Counted from the stretch's first letter, positions 16,448 to 26,200 are shown. The stretch is DNA of 64,000 nucleotides from Pseudomonas crudilactis (GCF_013433315.1 NZ_WXVV01000001.1:248001-312000); one strand, 5' to 3'. Notes: generated by a model from the sequence alone, not told the origin. Numbers and translations are program-made.

Positions 16448-17682
16448 TGGCGATGCTGCGCAAGGACACCCACTTCGAAATCCATCACCTGAATGAGCCG
16501 AAACTGCTCAAGGTCATCACTCTGGAGGAGTTCATCGAACAAGGCCTGGCGGTTTGTGCCGGAAACGCTGAGTTCGCTGACCTGCTGCTTTGGCTGCCAA
16601 ACGAAGAACGGCTACGAAGCCCGCATCTACTCTCATTACCAGTGGCTGGATTCCTGACACCGGAGCCTTTGATCGGGGACTTCGACAGCACGCGGCCACA
16701 TCTGCACACCCCCAAAGATAATGATGTCGTGCAGCCCGGCGATGTCATTGCCGTCACACCAGGCAACGCGTTGGTGCGAGTGCTCTATCGACGAGGTTCA
16801 GACAGTAACCTGCTGTTCATGACCGATCGTTGCAACAGCCTCTGTCTGATGTGCTCACAGCCGCCCAAAGATATCGATGACCGTTGGCACATCGAGGAGA
16901 ACCTACGGCTGATCGACCTGATGGACCCGGGCGAAGAAAACCTGGGAATCAGTGGCGGAGAACCCACGCTTTATCGCGATGGCCTGCTCGAAATCCTGGC
17001 CAAGTGCAAAGCTGTTTTGCCACAAAAATCCATCCATGTACTCAGCAACGGGCGTCTGTTCCAAGACCCGAGCTGGATCGCAGCGCTCTCTAGCATCGGC
17101 CACCCTCAGTTGAGCTGGGGTATCCCGCTGTATGCCGACAATGCCGAAGACCATGACCATGTGGTGCAAGCGCCAGGTGCTTTCAGCGAAACCCTGCGAG
17201 GTCTTTACAACCTGGCCCGCGCGAACCAGATCATCGAGATACGCGTAGTGCTCAATCGTCTGACCACGCCACGTTTGCCCGAACTCGCCCATTACGTGTT
17301 CAGGAACCTGCCCTTCGTGCGACATGTTGCCTTGATGGGTATCGAAAGCACCGGCCTGGCCAGGAAGCACTACGAAGAACTGTGGATTGACCCGCTGGAC
17401 TATCAGCAGTCGTTGAGCCAGACCGTGTACTTCCTGTTCAACCGCGGAATACCGGTTTCGATCTACAACTTGCCCCTGTGCCTGATCCCGGCCCACCTCT
17501 CGCGTTTCGCCCGCCAGAGCATCTCCGACTGGAAGAACCTGTTCATCGATACCTGCCAGCAATGCGCTGCCGTCAAACATTGCTCTGGCTTCTTCAAGTC
17601 TCACACCGATCGCTGGCAAAGCCGCGGCGTACAACAACTATCGATCGAGGCCTTTAGCGCCTATGCAAGGAGTGCACAGTGA
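16447..17682 (+). CDS. hxsC: His-Xaa-Ser system radical SAM maturase HxsC
   Basis: A 411-residue second radical SAM maturase. The cluster motif is Cys129, Cys133 and Cys136 in DRCNSLCLMC, followed by LGISGGEPTLY. C-terminal cysteines in DTCQQCAAVKHCSGFF suggest one further metal or cluster site. The N-terminal 110 residues differ from HxsB and probably bind the substrate. Having two different radical SAM proteins is the hallmark of Hxs systems. The start is the ATG of TGATG at 16447; a TTG at 16444 is also open. The end overlaps hxsA by GTGA, and AAGGAG at 17667-17672, inside hxsC, serves hxsA. Confidence 0.9.
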   Translation: MAMLRKDTHFEIHHLNEPKLLKVITLEEFIEQGLAVCAGNAEFADLLLWLPNEERLRSPHLLSLPVAGFLTPEPLIGDFDSTRPHLHTPKDNDVVQPGDVIAVTPGNALVRVLYRRGSDSNLLFMTDRCNSLCLMCSQPPKDIDDRWHIEENLRLIDLMDPGEENLGISGGEPTLYRDGLLEILAKCKAVLPQKSIHVLSNGRLFQDPSWIAALSSIGHPQLSWGIPLYADNAEDHDHVVQAPGAFSETLRGLYNLARANQIIEIRVVLNRLTTPRLPELAHYVFRNLPFVRHVALMGIESTGLARKHYEELWIDPLDYQQSLSQTVYFLFNRGIPVSIYNLPLCLIPAHLSRFARQSISDWKNLFIDTCQQCAAVKHCSGFFKSHTDRWQSRGVQQLSIEAFSAYARSAQ

Positions 17683-18287
17683 AATTGCTCGACCGCTGGA
17701 AAGTCATGATCGGGGGGATCAGTCTGCTGCCAATGGCAGGTAGTACCCTAGCGCAGGTGGGCCATCTGCCGCTCGCCGATGCGAACTGGCTAACCCACGA
17801 CAAGCTACAGCCTCCGGTATTTGCCGATACGCTCAATGCGCCAGACACCGTCAACATTTATGCGGCACATCGCTCGCACAGTTCACACCGGTCCCACAGT
17901 TCGCACAGTTCGCACTACAGCGGTTCGGGTGGCTATAGCGCTCCTCGCTACTACAGCCCACCCGCTACCAGTACCCGGAGCTACAGCACGCCAAGTACTT
18001 CGAACAGCACCTCAAACAGCAATAGCTTTTATCAGTCGTCCGGCACTACCAGCGGGACAAGCTCGAGCACTTCAAAGAACCGTGCGACCAATGAGCAGAA
18101 AAGCAATCTGGTCACCCGTGTACAGACCGCACTGATGGTGCGCCAGTATTACCAAGGCACCATTGATGGAGTGATGGGCAAGGCGACACGTGGTGCGTTG
18201 ATGGCATTTCAGATGGACAGTGGGCTGACCGTGAACGGCCGGATGGATACGCCATCGCTGAATGCGTTGGGTATCAAGATTCCATAA
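17679..18287 (+). CDS. hxsA: His-Xaa-Ser repeat protein HxsA (modification substrate)
   Basis: A 202-residue exported protein. An N-terminal signal peptide (ISLLPMAGSTLAQ) is followed by six consecutive His-Xaa-Ser triplets with histidines at residues 64, 67, 70, 73, 76 and 79, the residues the maturases are thought to modify. Next comes a low-complexity Ser/Thr/Tyr linker (about 82-133), then a C-terminal peptidoglycan-binding domain (about 142-198: VTRVQTALMVRQYYQG, GVMGKATRGALMAFQ, LTVNGRMDTPSLNALG). The mature product is therefore probably held at the cell wall. It starts with GTG inside the hxsC stop, with AAGGAG six bases upstream. Confidence 0.9.
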   Translation: MKLLDRWKVMIGGISLLPMAGSTLAQVGHLPLADANWLTHDKLQPPVFADTLNAPDTVNIYAAHRSHSSHRSHSSHSSHYSGSGGYSAPRYYSPPATSTRSYSTPSTSNSTSNSNSFYQSSGTTSGTSSSTSKNRATNEQKSNLVTRVQTALMVRQYYQGTIDGVMGKATRGALMAFQMDSGLTVNGRMDTPSLNALGIKIP

Positions 18288-18337
18288 GTCGCTTCAAGTC
18301 AAAGCTAGTGTCCGTTCAGCAACGAAGGAGTTATCCC

Positions 18338-18751
18338 ATGCAGCACATCATTCAAGTCGACAACACTCTCTGGGCATTGATCAGCCGCCTGCAAGGCAAG
18401 GAGCTGCAAACTCCTTCGCGTAAGGCTCGTTTCCGTATCACGGCCGTTGATGCAAATCGCGTTGTGATTGAGACCGGATCCAAAGATTCGCAGATGGTAC
18501 TGATGCGAGCAGCTTTTCAGCAAACGCTGGACTACCTCGCCGGTAACAATCATTTCGGTCAAACGCACGCTGTGGAAATCGGCTCCAACCATACGTACAA
18601 AGAAGCCGGCCCACTCTGCAAGGCCGCTCGTTACACAGCAGAAGGCAAGGAGGGCCCGACCAACATCACCTACATTCTGCCGATTCTGGAGCATTGCCAG
18701 GCCGTCGGAATCCGGTCAACCACCCCAAACAGCACCTGGCTGCTGCCCTGA
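18338..18751 (+). CDS. hypothetical protein downstream of hxsA
   Basis: A 137-residue cytoplasmic protein of unknown family, 50 bases after hxsA. The ATG at 18338 has AAGGAG eight bases upstream; the longer frame from 18308 is not needed. It opens MQHIIQVDNTLWALISRLQGKEL, continues with a basic strand (SRKARFRITAVDANRVVIE), and ends with NITYILPILEHCQAVGI and NSTWLLP. No signal peptide, membrane segment or catalytic motif is visible. The N- and C-terminal blocks look conserved in style, so it is likely a real domain. It may be read through from the hxs operon, but the gap also leaves room for its own promoter. Confidence 0.65.
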   Translation: MQHIIQVDNTLWALISRLQGKELQTPSRKARFRITAVDANRVVIETGSKDSQMVLMRAAFQQTLDYLAGNNHFGQTHAVEIGSNHTYKEAGPLCKAARYTAEGKEGPTNITYILPILEHCQAVGIRSTTPNSTWLLP

Positions 18752-18783
18752 ACCGCTCTGGATATCTTTATAAGGACGCCAAC

Positions 18784-19068
18784 ATGAACGCAAAAATGGA
18801 CACCTTCCGCATCAACAGTCCCGCCTCGTTCGATGAGCCCTGCAAGGTTACGATCGACAACGAATTTATCACCGTGGTCTATGACCACGGGGGTCAGAGC
18901 TGGAAATACCGAGGCCAGGAAAAAGGCCCGGGGCATTACGAACTGCAAGCCGAAGGCTTCGTCGGCAGAGCAACGCTGCACCGCTTCGAGGACTCGAATG
19001 TACTGGAAGGAACTTGGGTCGAAGAAGGCGTACGCGGCATGTGGCGAATTGTTCGCCAAGCCGATTGA
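18784..19068 (+). CDS. hypothetical 94-residue protein
   Basis: A small protein with AAGGA eight bases before its ATG, 32 bases after the preceding unknown gene, so co-transcription is likely. It is predicted to be mostly beta: CKVTIDNEFITVVYDHGGQSW, then YELQAEGFVGRATLHRF, then LEGTWVEEGVRGMWRIV. The last part, a strand ending in G-x-W-R-I, recalls small lipocalin-like or stress proteins, but I do not recognise a family. There is no signal peptide. The longer open frame from 18694 overlaps the preceding gene and is not used. Confidence 0.6.
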   Translation: MNAKMDTFRINSPASFDEPCKVTIDNEFITVVYDHGGQSWKYRGQEKGPGHYELQAEGFVGRATLHRFEDSNVLEGTWVEEGVRGMWRIVRQAD

Positions 19069-19179
19069 TTCGCCAGTCGTATCCACATAAACAAGCTGAA
19101 CTCGTGGTGGTTTGATCGGCCGCCACGGGGTCATAAACTGACGTAGTCCACCACCCCCGGGAGACCGCTAATTAGCCAA

Positions 19180-19686
19180 TTGCGCAGTGTCATTTACCTG
19201 GTAGTTCTTCTATGCACTGGCTGTGTAAAAACGGCGGGCATTCCACCGGCCGACCTCACACTATCGTCGTTCGCACTGAGCGCCAACAACCTTTTCACGG
19301 CGCACTTCAGCTCCACTGTGGATTTGCAGAACGCTTTCAATGATTACGAAAAATCCAATCAGCTCACACCGACGCTGATCTGCTCTCTGAATCGAGACAT
19401 GGATTTCTCATCCGAGCATTCAATTGCGGTAATAGCCGAAGGGCGAGTGAAAGCAAGCAGTCAAGCCAGGCCCAATTACAAGTTTTCTTCCGGGCTGATC
19501 TTTTACTACACCAATTCGAATGGTACGCAACGCGACTTGAATGACTACGACGCCATCAAACCGTTTCTGGCGTCGCAAGCTTCAATTCCGTGCAAAGTGC
19601 GCATTACTGCCTATGGGTATGAGGCCTATTACACGAACACGTTATTCATCCCGGCCAGGATCATGATTGAACAGATCTTCAGATAA
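19180..19686 (+). CDS. hypothetical probable lipoprotein
   Basis: A 168-residue protein with a short hydrophobic leader, RSVIYLVVLLCTGC, that ends at a cysteine in lipobox-like context; the -3 position is Cys rather than Leu, so lipidation is likely but not certain. The only open start is TTG at 19180, with a stop codon just upstream and no close ribosome site. The mature part has two more cysteines (TLICSL and IPCKVR) that could form a disulfide, and tyrosine-rich strands such as FSSGLIFYYTN and YGYEAYYTN. The family is not recognised. It ends before a strong terminator. Confidence 0.55.
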   Translation: MRSVIYLVVLLCTGCVKTAGIPPADLTLSSFALSANNLFTAHFSSTVDLQNAFNDYEKSNQLTPTLICSLNRDMDFSSEHSIAVIAEGRVKASSQARPNYKFSSGLIFYYTNSNGTQRDLNDYDAIKPFLASQASIPCKVRITAYGYEAYYTNTLFIPARIMIEQIFR

Positions 19687-19753
19687 CCGCCCTTTGCTGC
19701 GCCTGGCGCAGGGAATTGGCGAAGCTCTGGCCGTCAGTTGATTGCACCCATGA

Positions 19754-19782
19754 AAAAGCCCGGGAACCGTCCCCGGGCTTTT
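19754..19782 (+). terminator. rho-independent terminator
   Basis: Arms AAAAGCCCGGG (19754-19764) and CCCGGGCTTTT (19772-19782) form an 11-bp stem with a seven-base loop. It closes the transcript carrying the lipoprotein gene and works sequence-wise in both directions. Confidence 0.8.
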
Positions 19783-19872
19783 CATTTGTGCGCCTCTTTT
19801 GCATTTTTGTGCGACACATCCCCTTTCAGGACTCCCGCAAGGCTCTGGCACGGTGTTAGGTTGTAAGTGTAT

Positions 19873-19893
19873 GTGTCTCACACTTTGAGACAC
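19873..19893. promoter_or_regulatory. perfect palindromic operator candidate upstream of the M20 peptidase
   Basis: GTGTCTCA, five bases, TGAGACAC: an exact 8-bp inverted repeat centred about 48 bp before the peptidase ATG. It is too short and T-poor for a terminator and sits where a repressor or activator dimer would act. I cannot assign the protein. Confidence 0.45.
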
Positions 19894-19930
19894 GCCTTAC
19901 TCACTGCCCTGCAAAGGAATGCCCTTAGTA

Positions 19931-21670
19931 ATGAATGTCCCTTTCAAAAAACTGGCTGCCACCACGTTGATGTTGGCCGGTCTTGCCGTGTTCACCGCGC
20001 CCGCGCAAGCCAATATCACTCCGCAGCAGAGCGCAGAAATCCTCAAGAGCTACAGCGCCGATAAAGCCACTGACTTCCGTCAGCTCCTTGGCAATCTGGG
20101 CAAGAGCGATCTGGCGAAAACCGCCGAAATCGGCCCGGCCATTGCTGCTTACCTCGACAACAAGACCCTGACCGCCGAGCAGCAGAACGAAATCTATCGT
20201 CTGCTGGGTATCTACGCGCGAGCGAAATACAGCGCTGCCGCCACCGAAACCCTGCGCGAACTGGTCGAGATCCCGACCTTTCGCAAGGATGGCGTCGAAC
20301 AGCACGACAACCCGGAATTCACCAAGATCGCGGCGAAGATCAAGAGCCTTGCCGAGTCCTTCAATCTGAAATTCCGCAACATCGACAACCGCGTCTACGA
20401 GATCTCTCTCGACGGCAGCGGCAATGAAGTGGTTGGTATTCACGCGCATGCCGACGTAGTGCCGGTCACGCCGGAAAACTGGGTGCTCAAGGATGGCACC
20501 CGCCTCGACCCGTTCAAGATCACCCTGATTGGCGATCGCATGTACGGTCGCGGCACCGAAGATGACAAGAACGGCATTGTGGTCACGCTCTACGCCATGA
20601 AAGTCATCAAGGAAGAAAAACTGCCGCTGGTGCGTAACTTCAAGCTGCTGGTCGACACCACCGAAGAAACCACGGGCGACGCGATTCCCTACTATTTCGA
20701 ACGTAACCCGACGCCGAACTACAACCTGGCGCTGGATGGTGGTTACCCGGTGGTGATTGCCGAGAAAGGCTATGGCACCGTCATGGCCAACTTTGCCAAG
20801 CGCAAAGGTGAAGGCAAAGGTGCCGAAATCATCTCGATGACCGGCGGCCTGGCGACCAACCAGATTCCTTCGGCGTCGGTCGCCACCCTGATCACCGACA
20901 AACCTGCTGAACTGGCTGCCAGCCTGCAAAAGGCCGGTGACGAGTTTGCCAAGCGCAATGGCGGCGATTTCCAAGTGAGCGCCAAGGTCGACGGCAAAGA
21001 CGTCAAGCTGACAGTAACCGGCGTTTCCGCGCACTCCTCCGAACCCGAGTCCGGTATCAACCCGGTCGCGCGCATGCTGGTCTTCATTAATAGTCTTGAT
21101 GGCAAAGTCGCGCTCAAGCACAACCACATCACCGATGCGGCCCGTTACGCTGCCGACAACTGGGGCCTGGATTATCTGGGCAACAAGCTGGGTGTCGGTT
21201 TCTCCGATGCCTTCATGGGGCCGCTGACAACGTCGCTGACCTACGTCGGCATGGATGACAAAGCCTTCAAACTCGCGGTCAACCTGCGCGTGCCGAAGGG
21301 CAAGTCACCGGAGAAACTCAAGGCTGAAATTGCTGGAAAACTGGCTGCCTGGAGCAAGAAAAGCCACGTAGCCGTTGCCTTCGACTATTCGATCGCGGAG
21401 CCGATGTACCGCAATCCTGAGGGCGAATGGGTCAAGGCACTGTTGGCGGTTTCAACAGAAAACCTTGGTATGAAACACGAATTCGGCACCTCCGCCGGCG
21501 CCACCTCGGTGCATGAATTGCCGAATGGCGTGCAATTCGGTCTGGCCATGCCGAACGTGAAGTACACCGGTCACACCGATGGCGAGTTCAAGACCGTGGA
21601 GCAATTCCAGCTGGATCTGCAGATCGTGACGGAAATGATCGGACGCATCGGCCAGCTGCCGAAACTCTAA
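19931..21670 (+). CDS. exported M20 family dipeptidase (PepV/Sapep-like)
   Basis: A 579-residue zinc peptidase with a cleavable signal peptide, KKLAATTLMLAGLAVFTAPAQA, so it acts in the periplasm. Metal ligands expected for M20 are seen in order: VVGIHAHADVVPV, GRGTEDDKNGIVVTL, DTTEETTGD, and the late histidine in MPNVKYTGHTDGEF. The inserted dimerisation/lid domain runs from about 270 to 440. It probably cleaves dipeptides for amino acid uptake. I use the ATG at 19931 because AAAGGA (19913-19918) touches the earlier ATG at 19919 with no spacing. It stands alone between a palindromic operator candidate and its own terminator. Confidence 0.87.
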   Translation: MNVPFKKLAATTLMLAGLAVFTAPAQANITPQQSAEILKSYSADKATDFRQLLGNLGKSDLAKTAEIGPAIAAYLDNKTLTAEQQNEIYRLLGIYARAKYSAAATETLRELVEIPTFRKDGVEQHDNPEFTKIAAKIKSLAESFNLKFRNIDNRVYEISLDGSGNEVVGIHAHADVVPVTPENWVLKDGTRLDPFKITLIGDRMYGRGTEDDKNGIVVTLYAMKVIKEEKLPLVRNFKLLVDTTEETTGDAIPYYFERNPTPNYNLALDGGYPVVIAEKGYGTVMANFAKRKGEGKGAEIISMTGGLATNQIPSASVATLITDKPAELAASLQKAGDEFAKRNGGDFQVSAKVDGKDVKLTVTGVSAHSSEPESGINPVARMLVFINSLDGKVALKHNHITDAARYAADNWGLDYLGNKLGVGFSDAFMGPLTTSLTYVGMDDKAFKLAVNLRVPKGKSPEKLKAEIAGKLAAWSKKSHVAVAFDYSIAEPMYRNPEGEWVKALLAVSTENLGMKHEFGTSAGATSVHELPNGVQFGLAMPNVKYTGHTDGEFKTVEQFQLDLQIVTEMIGRIGQLPKL

Positions 21671-21676
21671 CCGCAT

Positions 21677-21713
21677 TGCCGAACCCGCCGCCATGGCGGG
21701 TTCGGCATTTTTA
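21677..21713 (+). terminator. rho-independent terminator of the M20 peptidase gene
   Basis: TGCCGAACCCGCC (21677-21689) pairs with GGCGGGTTCGGCA (21695-21707), with a five-base loop, followed by a T-run. Confidence 0.88.
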
Positions 21714-21782
21714 ATCCCCGCATAATCCCCGCCGCGCAGCGTCGCTCCTGACTTTTGCACATCGGGCAACAGAGAATTGCCC

Positions 21783-21806
21783 ATCAAACCGATTGATAGC
21801 CACCTA
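21783..21806 (+). promoter_or_regulatory. MexT-box-like site, distal copy
   Basis: ATCA, five bases, ATTGAT, four bases, ACCTA. The known MexT (LysR) box has the form ATCA-N5-GTCGAT-N4-ACYAT, so spacing is exact and most positions agree. It lies about 140 bp before the mexE start. Confidence 0.55.
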
Positions 21807-21844
21807 ACGAAAGGTGCATCCTAGAGAGCTCGTTCGGCTCTTAT

Positions 21845-21868
21845 ATCATTCCGAATGATAGTTACCTT
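21845..21868 (+). promoter_or_regulatory. MexT-box-like site, proximal copy
   Basis: ATCA, five bases, AATGAT, four bases, ACCTT, with the same spacing as the distal copy and 62 bp downstream of it, about six helical turns. It also shares CGA-x-TGATAG-xx-ACCT with the first copy. Confidence 0.55.
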
Positions 21869-21943
21869 TGCTTCATTCGATTCGTGCCATCACACCCCGC
21901 CGAGCATCATCCGCCCATCTTCAATACATTGGCGGATGCATCC

Positions 21944-23197
21944 ATGGAACAGTCACTCAAACATTTGCGCTTCCCGTTGGCCATGCTGGCCATCCTGGTG
22001 ATGAGCGCCTGCGGCAAGACTCCGGAGACTGCCGCCACCCAGCCTGCTGCCAAAGTCAGCGTGGCCAAGGTGATCGAACAACCGGTCAACGAGTGGGACG
22101 AATTCACCGGGCGCCTCGAAGCGCCGGAAACCGTTGAAATCCGTCCACGGGTCTCCGGCCAGATCGACGAGGTAGCTTTCACCGAAGGTGCGCTGGTCAA
22201 GAAAGGCGACCTGCTGTTCCAGATCGACCCACGTCCGTTCCAGGCTGAGGTGCGCCGCCTCGAAGCACTCGTAGCCCAATCCCGCGCCAACGCCACCCGC
22301 AGTGAAAACGAAGCGGGTCGTGGTGAACGTCTGCGCGCCAGCAACGCCATTTCCGCCGAACTGGCCGACTCGCGTACCAGCGCTGCACAAGAAGCTCGCG
22401 CCGCCGTCGGTGCCCTGCAAGCGCAACTGGATCTGGCCAAACTGAACCTGAGCTTCACCCGTGTCACCGCGCCAATCAGTGGCCGTGTCAGCCGTGCCGA
22501 GATCACCGCCGGTAACCTGGTGACCGCCGACACCACCCCGCTGACCAGTGTGGTTTCCACCGACCGCGTCTACGCCTACTTTGATGCCGACGAGCGTGTG
22601 TTCCTCAAATACACCCAACTGGCCCGCAACGGTCAGCGCGGCGCCACTACTCCGGTGTACATGGGCCTGTCCAATGAAGACGGCAACCCGCACCTCGGTC
22701 AGATGAACTTCGTCGACAACCAGGTCAACCCGAAAACCGGCACCATCCGTGGTCGCGCGGTGTTCGACAACCGCGACGGCACCTACACCCCGGGCCTGTA
22801 CGCACGCCTGAAACTGGTCGGCAGTGGCACCTATAACGCCATGCTGATCAACGACGAAGCCGTCGGCACCGACCTCGGCAAGAAATTTGTACTGGTCATG
22901 GATGCGGACAACAAAACCGCGTACCGCGCCGTCGAACTGGGTCCGAAAATCGAAGGCCTGCGCATCGTCCGTACCGGCCTGAACAAGGACGACACGATCA
23001 TCGTCAAGGGTCTGCAACGGGTTCGTCCTGGTTCACCGGTCACCCCTGAAGTGATCCCGATGGCCAGCGAACAGACCATCGCGGCACTCGCTCAACAACG
23101 TCAAGCGCTGGAAGCCAGCAACCTGCCCAAAGTCGCCCCTGCCAAAGGCGCGTCGGGATCGGTTGTGAAGCTGGCTGCTACGACCCCACGCGGTTAA
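21944..23197 (+). CDS. mexE: MexE-type RND periplasmic adaptor lipoprotein
   Basis: A 417-residue membrane fusion protein joining the RND pump to the outer-membrane channel. The start MEQSLKHLRFPLAMLAILVMSACGK gives a lipoprotein signal with the acylated cysteine at residue 23; the longer frame from 21884 adds residues without function. The adaptor layout is standard: a barrel-sandwich half (VEIRPRVSGQIDEVAFTEGALVKKGDLLF), an alpha hairpin (about 90-150), the return half (LNLSFTRVTAPISGRVSRAEITAGNLV), then beta-barrel and membrane-proximal parts. The first gene of the operon, 15 bases before mexF. The promoter carries two MexT-box-like sites, though no mexT or mexS is in the window. Confidence 0.88.
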   Translation: MEQSLKHLRFPLAMLAILVMSACGKTPETAATQPAAKVSVAKVIEQPVNEWDEFTGRLEAPETVEIRPRVSGQIDEVAFTEGALVKKGDLLFQIDPRPFQAEVRRLEALVAQSRANATRSENEAGRGERLRASNAISAELADSRTSAAQEARAAVGALQAQLDLAKLNLSFTRVTAPISGRVSRAEITAGNLVTADTTPLTSVVSTDRVYAYFDADERVFLKYTQLARNGQRGATTPVYMGLSNEDGNPHLGQMNFVDNQVNPKTGTIRGRAVFDNRDGTYTPGLYARLKLVGSGTYNAMLINDEAVGTDLGKKFVLVMDADNKTAYRAVELGPKIEGLRIVRTGLNKDDTIIVKGLQRVRPGSPVTPEVIPMASEQTIAALAQQRQALEASNLPKVAPAKGASGSVVKLAATTPRG

Positions 23198-23212
23198 GGG
23201 ACGACAACTCCG

Positions 23213-26200
23213 ATGAATTTTTCCCAATTCTTCATTTCACGGCCGATCTTCGCAGCGGTGCTTTCGCTGCTGATCCTGATCGCCGGTGCGATCTCGCTGT
23301 TCCAGCTACCGATCAGCGAATACCCGGAAGTCGTGCCACCGACCGTGGTGGTGCGTGCCAACTTCCCGGGCGCCAACCCCAAAGTCATCGGTGAAACCGT
23401 GGCCGCTCCGCTGGAGCAAGCCATCACCGGCGTCGAGAACATGCTGTACATGTCCTCGCAGTCGACCGCCGACGGCAAGATCACCCTGACCATTACCTTC
23501 GCCCTGGGCACTGACCTGGACAACGCGCAGGTGCAGGTGCAGAACCGGGTGACCCGTACCGAACCGAAACTTCCCGAGGAAGTAACGCGCATCGGTATCA
23601 CCGTCGACAAGGCATCGCCTGACTTGACCATGGTTGTGCACTTGACCTCGCCGGACAAACGCTACGACATGCTCTATCTGTCGAACTACGCGATCCTCAA
23701 CATCAAGGATGAGCTCGCTCGCCTGAACGGTGTTGGTGATGTGCAGTTGTTTGGTATGGGCGATTACTCGCTGCGGGTCTGGCTCGATCCGAACAAGACC
23801 GCTTCGCGCAATCTGACCGCGACCGATGTGGTCACGGCGATTCGTGAGCAGAACCGTCAGGTCGCGGCCGGTCAATTGGGTGCGCCCCCTGCCCCGAATG
23901 CCCAGAGCTTCCAGCTGTCGGTCAACACGCAGGGCCGTCTGGTCAGCGAGGAAGAGTTCGAGAACATCATCATTCGCGCAGGCGACAATGGTGAGATCAC
24001 TCGTCTCAAAGACATCGCTCGCGTTGAACTCGGCTCCAGTCAATACGCCCTGCGCTCGTTGCTGGACAACCAACCGGCGGTGGCCATCCCGATCTTCCAG
24101 CGCCCAGGTTCCAATGCCATCGACATCTCGAACGAAGTTCGCGGCAAGATGGACGAGTTGAAGAAAAACTTCCCGCAAGGCATGGATTACAGCATCGTCT
24201 ATGACCCGACGATCTTCGTGCGCGGCTCAATCGAAGCGGTGGTTCACACCCTCTTCGAAGCACTGATCCTCGTGGTACTGGTGGTGATCCTGTTCCTGCA
24301 AACCTGGCGCGCCTCGATCATTCCGTTGGTGGCGGTGCCGGTATCGTTGATCGGTACGTTTGCGGTGATGCACCTGTTCGGCTTCTCGCTGAACGCGCTG
24401 TCGCTATTCGGCCTGGTACTGGCCATCGGTATCGTGGTGGACGACGCCATCGTGGTGGTGGAGAACGTTGAACGGAACATTGAACTCGGACTCACACCGG
24501 TCGAAGCCACCAAACGGGCGATGCGTGAAGTGACCGGCCCGATCGTTGCGACGGCGCTGGTGCTGTGTGCGGTGTTCATTCCGGCGGCGTTCATCTCCGG
24601 CCTCACCGGGCAGTTCTACAAACAGTTCGCACTGACCATCGCGATCTCGACCGTGATCTCGGCGTTCAACTCGCTGACCCTGTCGCCAGCACTGGCCGCT
24701 GTATTGCTGAAAAGCCACGACGCGCCGAAAGACCGCTTCTCCAAAGTGCTCGACAAGATTTTCGGTGGCTGGTTGTTCCGTCCGTTCAACCGTTTCTTCG
24801 ACCGTGCCAGCCATGGCTATGTCGGCACCGTGCGCCGGGTTATCCGTGGCAGCGGCATCGCCCTGCTGTTGTACGCAGGCCTGATGGTGCTGACCTTCTT
24901 CGGTTTCTCCAGCACGCCGACCGGTTTCGTACCCGGCCAGGACAAGCAATACCTGGTGGCTTTCGCACAACTGCCGGACGCTTCGAGCCTGGATCGCACC
25001 GAAGACGTGATCAAGCGCATGTCCGACCTGGCGCTGAAACAGCCAGGCGTGGAAAGCGCCGTAGCGTTCCCGGGCCTGTCGATCAACGGCTTCACCAACA
25101 GCCCGAACGCCGGCATCGTGTTTGTGACCCTGAAACCGTTTGATGAGCGTAAAGATCCGAGCATGTCCGCCGGTGCGATTGCCGGGGCCTTGAACGGCCA
25201 GTACGCGAACATTCAAGAGGCGTACATGGCGATCTTCCCGCCACCGCCGGTACAAGGTCTGGGCACCATTGGTGGTTTCCGCCTGCAAATCGAAGACCGG
25301 GGCAACCTGGGCTACGACGAGCTGTACAAAGAAACCATGAACATCATCAACAAGAGCCACAGCGTGCCGGAACTGGCCGGGCTGTTCACCAGCTACACGG
25401 TGAACGTGCCACAGGTCGATGCCGCCATCGACCGTGAAAAAGCCAAGACCCACGGCGTGGCTGTCAGCGACATCTTCGACACCCTGCAGATCTACCTGGG
25501 TTCGCTGTATGCCAACGACTTCAACCGCTTCGGGCGTACCTATCAGGTCAACGTTCAGGCCGAACAACAGTTCCGCCTCGAATCCGACCAGATCGGTCAG
25601 CTGAAAGTACGCAACAACAAAGGCGAAATGATCCCGCTGGCGACCTTCATCAAGGTCAGCGACACCTCGGGCCCGGATCGCGTGATGCACTACAACGGCT
25701 TCATCACCGCAGAAATCAACGGCGCGGCTGCCCCGGGCTACAGCTCCGGCCAGGCGGAAAAAGCCATCGAGAAACTGCTGAAGGATGAACTGCCGAACGG
25801 CATGACCTACGAGTGGACCGACCTGACCTACCAGCAGATTTTGTCCGGCAACACCGCGCTGTTCGTGTTCCCGCTCTGCGTATTGCTGGCGTTCCTGGTA
25901 CTGGCCGCTCAATACGAAAGCTGGAGTCTGCCACTGGCGGTGATCCTGATCGTACCGATGACCCTGCTGTCGGCCATCACCGGCGTGATCATCTCGGGCG
26001 GTGACAACAACATCTTCACCCAGATCGGCTTGATCGTACTGGTGGGACTTGCCTGTAAGAACGCGATTCTGATCGTCGAGTTCGCCAAGGACAAACAGGA
26101 AGAAGGCCTCGACCCGCTCGCTGCGGTTCTCGAAGCTTGCCGTCTGCGTCTGCGTCCGATCCTGATGACCTCCTTCGCGTTCATCATGGGTGTGGTGCCA

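Noticed and set aside
19925..21127. 400-codon minus-strand open frame opposite the M20 peptidase
   Set aside because: It is the high-G+C antisense shadow of a well-identified gene, rich in Arg/His/Gly with no family pattern.
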